Source: JAZGER01 sp036480335 (GTDB lineage Bacteria > Pseudomonadota > Gammaproteobacteria > DSM-19610). Taken from it: a stretch of 5,063 nt of DNA. The notes under the pieces were generated by a model that worked only from the letters and a program-made list of their open reading frames with translations, was not told the DNA's origin and ran no database searches. Within the stretch, counting starts at the first letter, position 1; every line of letters begins with the position of its first letter. The stretch lies in contig JAZGGH010000001.1 in NCBI GenBank assembly GCA_036480335.1, positions 1 to 5,063 on the forward strand, read 5' to 3'. The position numbers and the translations under genes are program-made. This document shows positions 1 to 5,063 of the stretch, piece by piece.

Positions 1-518
1 TGCTCGCCAGTGATCGAATAGGTCTGGATGTGCATATTGTCGCCCATTTTGCCGTGTCGATAAAATTCCGCCGGGCACTGGATGCCATCAACCCGGCGAT
101 GGCACCAAAATTTATTGACCCGATGCACCCAAACGCCATTTTCAAAATGCGCGACGTGATAGATAAAGGCGGAGTACTGGCCATACTCGGTGACCGCACT
201 GGTATTGGTGATAAACAACTGCCAGTGAATTTCCTGAACAAACCAGCCATGCTGCCAGCAGGTCCTTATTTATTGGCCTCGATCCTGCACTGCCCGGTAT
301 TATGTTTTTTTGGTTTGCGGGTCAATCATTTTCAGTACGATACCTATGCGATAAAACTGGCAGACCGGATTGAATTGACGCGCGGGCGCCGCGAGGAAAT
401 GGCTCAAGTTTATGCCCAAAAATATGCTGACCTGCTCGCTGAAAAAGCCCGACAATATCCATACAACTGGTTTAATTTTTACGAATTCTGGAACCCTCCA
501 ACTGATACAAGATCATGA
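1..518 (+). CDS. LpxL/HtrB-like lysophospholipid acyltransferase, C-terminal part (5' truncated by window edge)
   Basis: The reading frame is open from base 3 (Leu-Ala-Ser-Asp-Arg-Ile-Gly...) to the TGA at 516-518, giving 171 visible residues. The GTG at 30 is an internal Val, not a start. Visible hallmarks are a VHIVAH segment, the ILGDRTGIGD stretch near 184-213, then PAGPYLLA and the C-terminal YNWFNFYEFW, all typical of the acyltransferases encoded in aryl polyene clusters and related to lipid A secondary acyltransferases. The HX4D catalytic motif of the family would lie upstream and cannot be seen. Such enzymes act at the cytoplasmic face of the inner membrane and move an acyl chain onto a lipid or sugar acceptor; in this context the donor is probably the finished polyene chain (inference). 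In some clusters this domain is fused behind a GT2 glycosyltransferase; the window cannot show whether that is so here. Its stop overlaps the thioesterase start as ATGA. Confidence 0.85.
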   Translation, partial: LASDRIGLDVHIVAHFAVSIKFRRALDAINPAMAPKFIDPMHPNAIFKMRDVIDKGGVLAILGDRTGIGDKQLPVNFLNKPAMLPAGPYLLASILHCPVLCFFGLRVNHFQYDTYAIKLADRIELTRGRREEMAQVYAQKYADLLAEKARQYPYNWFNFYEFWNPPTDTRS

Positions 519-910
519 GTGTCATTATTACTCACGAAATTCCTTTCCATGATGTAGATAGTCTGAATATTGTCTGGCACGGGCACTATTACAAGTATTT
601 TGAACTCGCTCGTACTGCGCTTTATCGCTCAGTCAATTTTGATATTGATGACATGGAAAAACTGGGGCATACCTTTCCAGTTATCGAGTCGCATTGCCGT
701 TATACGGCATCGCTCAAATATGGGCAGAAAATAAATATTTCAGCCTGCTTCAGTGAATGGGAATACTACCTGCTGATCCACTATAAAATAAGTTGTCAGG
801 AAAAGGATCAACGTCTGGCCTACGGTCACACCAAGCAAGCGGTCTGTAACCTGACTGGCAATTTACTCAAACAAGTTCCACAGTCGATTAAACATGTCAT
901 TCAGACTTAA
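515..910 (+). CDS. 4HBT-family hotdog acyl thioesterase
   Basis: A 131-residue single-hotdog protein, the normal length for the 4-hydroxybenzoyl-CoA thioesterase/YbgC family. The N-terminal segment HDVDSLNIVWHGHYYKYFE (residues 12-30) matches the family active-site loop and following helix. Asp15 aligns with the catalytic Asp17 of Pseudomonas 4-HBT, and the YYKYFELAR helix is standard. Expected role: hydrolysis of acyl-CoA or acyl-ACP thioesters in the cytoplasm, here probably releasing or proofreading chains made by the polyene synthase (inference; the substrate cannot be read from sequence). The start is fixed by the ATGA overlap with the acyltransferase. No good Shine-Dalgarno sequence precedes it, which suggests translational coupling. 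The 3' end overlaps the LolA-like gene by 17 nt. The Tyr/Asp-rich loop fits this family better than FabZ-type dehydratases, which carry a His/Glu pair instead. Confidence 0.88.
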   Translation: MSVIITHEIPFHDVDSLNIVWHGHYYKYFELARTALYRSVNFDIDDMEKLGHTFPVIESHCRYTASLKYGQKINISACFSEWEYYLLIHYKISCQEKDQRLAYGHTKQAVCNLTGNLLKQVPQSIKHVIQT

Positions 911-1544
911 CATTCTTTTTTCGGTTTGGATGGTAGTACTCACACCCGTCCTGGCGAGCGCCGAAGATACGTTCGATATTGTACTTGAGCGTTTACAGTT
1001 CAAAGAAAGCCAGCATTTCCACTACCAGGAAACCCGGCACCTGGCTTTACTCACCCAGCCCTGGGTTGCTACCGGTGAACTGTTTATTACACCTGAAGGT
1101 ATGATTATCGCTCAGCAATCACCTACCTCGATACTGACAAAAATCACTGAGAACAAGCTGAAATACTTCGATGACGAACGTGATGTCAGACGTTCCATTC
1201 ATTTAAAACGACCCTTCGATGTGCCAGGTATGGCGCCTTTTTTACAGATGCTCTTTCGCGATAAGCAACAGAGCAGTCCTGAAGAACATTACAACATCTC
1301 TTTTAGCCTGGAACAGGAACGCTGGTTACTTGTACTGAGTCCCAGACTGGCAGATAGAAATAAAATCAAAGCAATGACGTTATCAGGTTCACAAGGCAAA
1401 GGGCCGGATTTTCTCAACCTGGAATATACAGATGGTGACCAGACAGAATGGAAACTTTCACTGCTTACCCACGGTCACGATGTCGCCAATATTCTGCAAA
1501 AGGCGCTCGATAAAATAAACGAGGAAGACGATTTTGAGGATTAG
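894..1544 (+). CDS. LolA-like periplasmic lipoprotein/lipid carrier
   Basis: A 216-residue secreted protein. Residues 1-23 form a signal peptide: Arg4, a hydrophobic core around residues 7-20, and an ASA cleavage site before Glu24. The mature part has no Cys, so it is not a lipoprotein. The segment PWVATGELFITPEG (residues 56-69) followed by a beta-rich region matches the LolA fold, in which an open beta-barrel shields acyl chains in the periplasm. LolA-like proteins paired with an MMPL exporter are regular members of aryl polyene clusters, and this one is likely to chaperone the polyene lipid towards the outer membrane (inference from context). The first ATG is the one that gives a complete signal peptide. 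The protein ends in a strongly acidic tail, EEDDFED (residues 210-216), encoded by the same bases that hold the ribosome binding site of the next gene. It overlaps the thioesterase by 17 nt and the exporter by 11 nt. Confidence 0.82.
   Translation: MSFRLNILFSVWMVVLTPVLASAEDTFDIVLERLQFKESQHFHYQETRHLALLTQPWVATGELFITPEGMIIAQQSPTSILTKITENKLKYFDDERDVRRSIHLKRPFDVPGMAPFLQMLFRDKQQSSPEEHYNISFSLEQERWLLVLSPRLADRNKIKAMTLSGSQGKGPDFLNLEYTDGDQTEWKLSLLTHGHDVANILQKALDKINEEDDFED
1521..1527 (+). promoter_or_regulatory. Ribosome binding site for the MMPL exporter, inside the LolA-like gene
   Basis: GAGGAAG lies just upstream of the TTG at 1534, with about 8 nt between GAGGA and the start codon, a normal Shine-Dalgarno spacing. 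It supports TTG as the true start and sits within the codons for the acidic tail of the upstream protein (gag gaa gac gat = EEDD). Confidence 0.6.
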
Positions 1545-3900
1545 GAGGCTGTCCGGGAATAGAAGCCACCCGGATGGCAAACAAAAATCTCCCGAAGCAG
1601 TCTGGTTTATTTTTGTTACAGCCTGTCTCGTCGTGTTGGCGATCTGGACAACTGAACTTCGTACTAATATCGGGGATTTCTTTTTCCCTGGGGACAACAC
1701 TGATAGCGGATTTCTCGCTGGCCAGATTCAGTCTGAAGAATTTTCCCGGCGCTACCTGATCAGCATTAATCACACCGGCATAGCAGACACAACTGCCACT
1801 AAATTTACCGGTAAGCTGATTTTGCAACTAGGAAAAGTGAATGGTGTTAAACGAGTCTGGCGCGCACAATTCGATGATGATGACATGGGACGTTTACTGG
1901 ATAGTTACCAGGGACAGCAAATCCACCTGTTTTCACTCACACCCGAAAAGGATTTCTCGGCGCTTTTCAGACCTGAAGGTCTAGCAACCCAGGCACGCAC
2001 TGTAAAAAAAGCTTTGCTTGGCCCCGATCCAATGCGCACTAAATCCATTCTTGAACACGACCCAATGTTACTAACACTCAATTGGTTCAAGAAAATTGAC
2101 AGGCAATTCAACCATCCAAACATCACGGCCGGTTACACGTCCTTTTTTCTTGAAACGGAAAGCTCCGGGTTAAATACAAATGCACAGTCAGCTATCCAGA
2201 AAAACCTGCAAAAAATCTTTACGCAAGTCAATGCCGACTTTAATCAAGCTTTCTCGATCGACTATACCGGGGTACCCGCGTTCGCTGTTAAAATACGCAA
2301 TCAATCTATAAAAGACGTTAGCCGTATCAGCACACTATCAATGGCAGCCGTAGTAGTGCTTTCGCTTTTAGTCTTCCGTTCCTGGCGCGCGCTACTCTGT
2401 ACGGCGCTGATGTTGGCCGCAACCGTTGCAGTCGCCGTCCTCATTACACAACTGATTTTTGATCACATCCATGGACTCACGATGGCGCTGGGTACAACCC
2501 TAGTCGGCGTATGCATCGATTATTTTATTCACAGCATGGTGCATGCGGGCAACAAAACAGGCAAACAGAGGAAACAGGCGATTCGTAAAATTTGGCCAAC
2601 CTTGATAACAGGCGGCGTCACCACTGTAATCGGTTACATCGCCCTGAGCATTAGCGGATTTCCTGGCCTGCAACAAGTTGCTGTGTTCACTGGTAGCGGC
2701 ATCATTACTGCACTGATACTTTCAAGGTTTGTGTTACCCGGTCTTATGGAGCTGCTCAACGTTGCTATCATGCCTGCCATTAACCTGAAAAGTTTCCTCA
2801 AAATAGCTACAAATTGTGGACTACGCTATGGCGTATTAGTAATGATTGTCGTTACTGCAATCATTGGCATCCCCAAAATCAACTGGGGCAATGACCTTAA
2901 TTTGATGACCCCCGAAATAGAAAAATTAAAAGCAAAAGACATCGCGATTCGTTCCCGTATGACCAGCCTGCAGCCGGGCCGGTTTATTTTGATTGAAGGC
3001 AGTACAACTGAACAGGCACTAAAAACCAGTGAATCACTACTGCCAGTACTTAACAAATTACAGGCACAGGGAAATCTACAAACCTTTTACCCACCTTATC
3101 CGTGGCTTGCCTCCCAACAGCTCCAGTCAAGAAATCAACAGGCGTGGGACGCCGGACTCACACCAGATATCCTACAAAGCTGGGAGGCTGAACTGACCAA
3201 TACCGGACTCAATACTGCCGCCCTCCCCCCTATTAAAAATAATTCAGCACCCATTCTTGATCTTGATCGAGTACGAGACTCACCCGCCTGGCTGTTGATT
3301 TCACGTCAGTTTATGTTGTTACCCGATAAAACTACCATTGCTATCTGGCTCGGCAAACACGATCCCGAATCGATCAGGTCTGCCCTGGCAAATATCCCAA
3401 ACAGCCGATATTACAGTCAGAAAGAAAGCATCGAACAACTCACCATGGCTTATCGCAACAAAGCCCAATTTATGCTAATCCTGGGAATTCTCGCAATTTT
3501 TGTAATTCTACTTATACGTTATCGATCATTCACATCAGCGTTACGTGCCCTGCTACCTGCTGCATTTGCACTCCTGATACTGCTCGGTATCTGGGGCCTG
3601 TCAGGCTCGCCGATGGGAATGCTGCATTTAATCGGATTATTACTTACTGCTGCAGTGTGCGTAGATTACGGGATATTTTTTATAGAGAATAAAAGCGATA
3701 ACACCACGCTAACGTTTCAAGCGATCACCGTTTCTGCACTGACAACCTCGGTAGCCTTCGCCTGCCTCGGAGCGGCAGAAAATCCTGCGCTACACGCTTT
3801 GGCATGGACAGTGGCGCCCGGTGTACTGGCTGGTTTTTTACTTTGCCCGCTAGTTTTACGGAAAAATAATCAAGGCCAGGGAGGCTATCTTAATAAATAA
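1534..3900 (+). CDS. MMPL/RND-family lipid exporter (12 TM)
   Basis: A 788-residue inner-membrane protein with the duplicated MMPL layout: TM1 about 22-41, a large periplasmic loop about 42-262, TM2-6 about 265-405, TM7 about 430-449, a second loop about 450-643, and TM8-12 about 645-775. Each half carries the Asp-Tyr pair used for proton relay in MmpL proteins: D329-Y330 in GVCIDYF (TM4) and D711-Y712 in AVCVDYG (TM10). Expected role: proton-driven extraction or transport of the polyene lipid from the inner membrane, handing it to the LolA-like protein encoded just upstream (inference). The start is TTG at 1534: an in-frame TAA at 1516-1518 bounds the frame, no ATG or GTG follows before the first TM segment, and a Shine-Dalgarno sequence is well placed. 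The N-terminus is basic (MRIRRLSGNR), as expected for a cytoplasmic end. The 3' end overlaps the convergent methyltransferase gene by 11 nt. Length and topology argue for an intact gene. Confidence 0.9.
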   Translation: MRIRRLSGNRSHPDGKQKSPEAVWFIFVTACLVVLAIWTTELRTNIGDFFFPGDNTDSGFLAGQIQSEEFSRRYLISINHTGIADTTATKFTGKLILQLGKVNGVKRVWRAQFDDDDMGRLLDSYQGQQIHLFSLTPEKDFSALFRPEGLATQARTVKKALLGPDPMRTKSILEHDPMLLTLNWFKKIDRQFNHPNITAGYTSFFLETESSGLNTNAQSAIQKNLQKIFTQVNADFNQAFSIDYTGVPAFAVKIRNQSIKDVSRISTLSMAAVVVLSLLVFRSWRALLCTALMLAATVAVAVLITQLIFDHIHGLTMALGTTLVGVCIDYFIHSMVHAGNKTGKQRKQAIRKIWPTLITGGVTTVIGYIALSISGFPGLQQVAVFTGSGIITALILSRFVLPGLMELLNVAIMPAINLKSFLKIATNCGLRYGVLVMIVVTAIIGIPKINWGNDLNLMTPEIEKLKAKDIAIRSRMTSLQPGRFILIEGSTTEQALKTSESLLPVLNKLQAQGNLQTFYPPYPWLASQQLQSRNQQAWDAGLTPDILQSWEAELTNTGLNTAALPPIKNNSAPILDLDRVRDSPAWLLISRQFMLLPDKTTIAIWLGKHDPESIRSALANIPNSRYYSQKESIEQLTMAYRNKAQFMLILGILAIFVILLIRYRSFTSALRALLPAAFALLILLGIWGLSGSPMGMLHLIGLLLTAAVCVDYGIFFIENKSDNTTLTFQAITVSALTTSVAFACLGAAENPALHALAWTVAPGVLAGFLLCPLVLRKNNQGQGGYLNK

Positions 3901-3933
3901 ATGGAATAAACATTTTTGTCTTTTTAATATAGC
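3884..3933. terminator. Weak imperfect hairpin at the convergent gene ends (possible terminator)
   Basis: Bases 3884-3896 can pair with 3921-3933 in an 11-bp stem with two mismatches (GCTAT, TTAA and AA blocks) around a loop of about 24 nt. On the plus strand it is followed by TTTTATA. It spans the tail-to-tail junction where both genes end, the right place for a terminator, but the stem is AT-rich, the loop large and the T-run short, so this is only a candidate. Confidence 0.2.
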
Positions 3934-4456
3934 TTTTATAGGCCTCACCAAAAAATAATGCATTCTCCTTTTCTTCAGTTTTTACAGCCATGTAAATTAA
4001 AAGAGTTGTAGCCACCGCTGCCGCCAAACCATAGGAGGTAATATGTTTAAGGAATGCACCCCAGGTGAGGAAAATCAATGAACTGTACATAGGGTGTCGG
4101 ATGTATTTATAAACACCGTCACTGACTAAATTTTCTGTATTCTCAAAATTATAATTTTCTGGGCTTTTATTTTTTTTTCTTATTCCACCCATTGTTTTTA
4201 ATTGTCGATATCCAGTCAGTACAAACAGGATCGATATCATCAGTAAAATATCTGATATAGCCCGCAAGGGGTTAGATAAGCTGTCCACCCAGTAGGGTGC
4301 GCTAATCAGGATAACAATTAGCATCCCCTCAAAAGCGAAAAACCGGTAAAAACCATGATGCCTGAGATTTTTTAGTGAACGCCACGAGACCAGAATCAGT
4401 GGGATAGAAAGTAGAAAAAATAATACAATCTTATTGAAATACCAGGTATCAAACAT
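3890..4456 (-). CDS. Integral-membrane ICMT/PEMT-fold methyltransferase
   Basis: A 188-residue polytopic protein with hydrophobic segments at about 10-25, 40-56, 66-82, 125-136 and 142-158. The C-terminal half carries the signature of the isoprenylcysteine carboxyl methyltransferase/phospholipid N-methyltransferase superfamily: LVSDGVYKYIRHPMYSS (110-126), where RHPMY contributes to SAM binding, then paired Glu161-Glu162 and GEAYKSYIKK (170-179) before a hydrophobic C-terminus. The product therefore probably methylates a membrane-embedded or lipid-linked substrate using SAM; the substrate is unknown. The start ATG is bounded by an in-frame TAA two codons upstream (4463-4465). No clear Shine-Dalgarno sequence precedes it. 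It lies 35 nt behind the ketoreductase and is probably co-transcribed with it. GC is about 36% (195 of 540 bases in 3901-4440, hand count), against about 46% in the ketoreductase, which hints at later acquisition. A poly-A tract interrupts its middle. The family call is firm; a role in polyene tailoring is only an inference from position. Confidence 0.82.
   Translation of the reverse strand: MFDTWYFNKIVLFFLLSIPLILVSWRSLKNLRHHGFYRFFAFEGMLIVILISAPYWVDSLSNPLRAISDILLMISILFVLTGYRQLKTMGGIRKKNKSPENYNFENTENLVSDGVYKYIRHPMYSSLIFLTWGAFLKHITSYGLAAAVATTLLIYMAVKTEEKENALFFGEAYKSYIKKTKMFIPFIY
4170..4178 (-). repeat. Homopolymer A9 tract within the methyltransferase gene
   Basis: Nine T on the plus strand read as nine A in the sense of the gene, coding Arg93-Lys94-Lys95-Asn96 in the hydrophilic link between the third membrane segment and the SAM-binding half. 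A run of this length can cause replication or transcription slippage; the frame as given is intact. Confidence 0.7.
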
Positions 4457-4473
4457 TAGCTTTTATTTTTTCA

Positions 4474-4487
4474 GCGCTGAATAGCGC
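4474..4487. repeat. Short inverted repeat in the ketoreductase-methyltransferase gap
   Basis: GCGCT (4474-4478) and AGCGC (4483-4487) pair around a 4-nt loop. The left arm overlaps a 12-base perfect palindrome, TTCAGCGCTGAA (4470-4481). On the transcribed minus strand the hairpin is followed by an A-rich run, not a T-run, so it does not look like an intrinsic terminator. It might modulate the transcript between the two genes or protect it from decay; that is speculative. Confidence 0.35.
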
Positions 4488-4491
4488 AACC

Positions 4492-5063
4492 TTATGTCAT
4501 AGCACCATCAATTGATATTGACTGCCCGGAAATATAACCCGCTGCATCGGAGGCTAGAAAATCAACCAGCGCGGCAACTTCATCAACTGTACCTGCTCGT
4601 TGCATCGGCACGATTCGCTTAATATCATTCTTGGCAAATTCAAGGTCATGAATCCTGCCCTCAATAATGCCTGGGGCTACGCAATTGACAGATATATTCC
4701 GCGATGCCAGCTCGAGAGCAAGTGATTTACTCGCACCGAATACACCGGCTTTTGCACCAGAATAATTGGCCTGACCACGGTTACCCTTGACCGCGCTAAC
4801 TGAAGTAATGTTAATAATCCGCCCCCAGCGGGTTGATATCATAGGCATTAACAAAGGTTTTGTTACGTAGTAAAAACCGTTTAGCGAAACATCAACAACT
4901 TCTTTCCAGACGTTGCTGCTCATACCTGCCATGGGTGCATCCTTGTAAATACCGGCATTGTTAATGAGTATCTGGATGGGGCCAGATTCCAGCAATTGAC
5001 TGACTTTTTCCTGGCATTGTTGTTCGTTACTAACATCAAAGCAGGTGACTTCAGCAGACCCGC
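4492..5063 (-). CDS. fabG: FabG-type 3-oxoacyl-ACP reductase (SDR), N-terminus outside window
   Basis: The frame is open from the right edge (first full codon at 5061-5059, reading GSAEVTCFDVS...) to the TAA at 4492-4494, giving 189 visible residues; the N-terminal TGxxxGIG cofactor loop lies beyond the window. The TTG at 4995 is an internal Leu. Visible SDR features are NNAG (4951-4962), the catalytic Ser in INITSVSA (codon 4801-4803), Tyr and Lys in NYSGAKAG (codons 4762-4764 and 4750-4752), the NCVAPG motif, and the C-terminal AGYISGQSISIDG typical of FabG. It reduces 3-oxoacyl-ACP to 3-hydroxyacyl-ACP with NADPH during chain extension, and in an aryl polyene cluster would be the dedicated ketoreductase (called ApeQ in characterised systems, from memory). 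The position normally holding the catalytic-tetrad Asn is Ser (VSLNG, codon 4885-4887). The gene runs opposite to the export genes and is followed by the methyltransferase. Confidence 0.88.
   Translation of the reverse strand, partial: GSAEVTCFDVSNEQQCQEKVSQLLESGPIQILINNAGIYKDAPMAGMSSNVWKEVVDVSLNGFYYVTKPLLMPMISTRWGRIINITSVSAVKGNRGQANYSGAKAGVFGASKSLALELASRNISVNCVAPGIIEGRIHDLEFAKNDIKRIVPMQRAGTVDEVAALVDFLASDAAGYISGQSISIDGAMT

Noticed and set aside
30..518. A complete 162-residue gene starting at GTG 30
   Set aside because: The frame continues upstream to the window edge with family-like residues, and the protein lacks the N-terminal half of an LpxL-type acyltransferase; GTG is an internal Val codon.
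1574..1759. A 61-residue plus-strand frame with an ATG downstream of AGGAGG
   Set aside because: AGGAGG ends about 25 nt before the ATG, too far for normal initiation, and the frame lies wholly inside the exporter's first membrane segment and loop.
1458..1827. Two minus-strand open frames (1458-1700 and 1465-1827)
   Set aside because: They lie antisense to the carrier and exporter genes, have no recognisable domains and overlap each other; coding-strand shadows.
1905..2126. Minus-strand open frame of 73 codons
   Set aside because: Antisense to the periplasmic loop of the exporter, with no family features.
2826..3056. Minus-strand open frame of 76 codons
   Set aside because: Antisense to the exporter around TM7, with no family features.
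1534..3900. Exporter as a drug efflux pump or hopanoid transporter (HpnN)
   Set aside because: Pairing with an LpxL-like acyltransferase, thioesterase and LolA-like carrier fits the aryl polyene export set better; no hopanoid gene is present.
3890..4456. Methyltransferase as a prenyl-protein (CaaX) processing enzyme
   Set aside because: Only the fold is shared; bacteria generally lack prenylated CaaX proteins, so the substrate is left open.
4470..4487. Inverted repeat as an intrinsic terminator between the minus-strand genes
   Set aside because: On the transcribed strand the stem is followed by A residues, not T, and the stem is only 5 bp.
4492..4995. A complete 167-residue reductase starting at TTG 4995
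   Set aside because: The frame stays open to 5061 with SDR-like sequence, and the cofactor-binding N-terminus is missing; the gene continues beyond the window.

Overview
The window looks like an internal piece of an aryl polyene (APE)-type polyketide/fatty-acid gene cluster from a Gram-negative bacterium, most likely a gammaproteobacterium of moderate GC (an inference from gene content and composition; no rRNA or species marker is present). APE clusters make yellow, membrane-anchored aryl-polyene lipids with a dedicated fatty-acid-synthase-like enzyme set and a dedicated export set. No ketosynthase, acyl carrier protein, dehydratase or aryl-starter gene falls inside the window, so the cluster assignment rests on the combination and order of acyltransferase, hotdog thioesterase, LolA-like carrier, MMPL exporter and FabG-type ketoreductase.

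Plus strand, 1-3900: four tightly packed genes in one transcription unit, each overlapping the next. They are the C-terminal part of an LpxL/HtrB-like lipid acyltransferase (5' end outside the window), a 4HBT-type hotdog thioesterase (ATGA overlap), a secreted LolA-like lipoprotein/lipid carrier (17-nt overlap) and a 12-TM MMPL/RND exporter that starts at TTG (11-nt overlap). The inferred logic is: release or edit the acyl chain, attach it to a lipid acceptor at the inner membrane, extract it with the MMPL protein and pass it across the periplasm on the LolA-like chaperone.

Minus strand, 3890-5063: two genes run towards the exporter. A FabG-type ketoreductase enters from the right edge (N-terminus outside the window). 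It is followed after 35 nt by an integral-membrane methyltransferase of the ICMT/PEMT fold, whose end overlaps the end of the exporter gene by 11 nt. The methyltransferase is clearly more AT-rich than the ketoreductase (about 36% versus 46% GC by hand count) and is not a usual APE component as I know these clusters.

There is no non-coding stretch over 300 bases; the only intergenic gap is 35 nt. I see no tRNA, rRNA, CRISPR array or insertion sequence. The most interesting points are the reversed ketoreductase-methyltransferase block, the possible methyl tailoring of the product, and a Ser where classical ketoreductases carry the catalytic-tetrad Asn.
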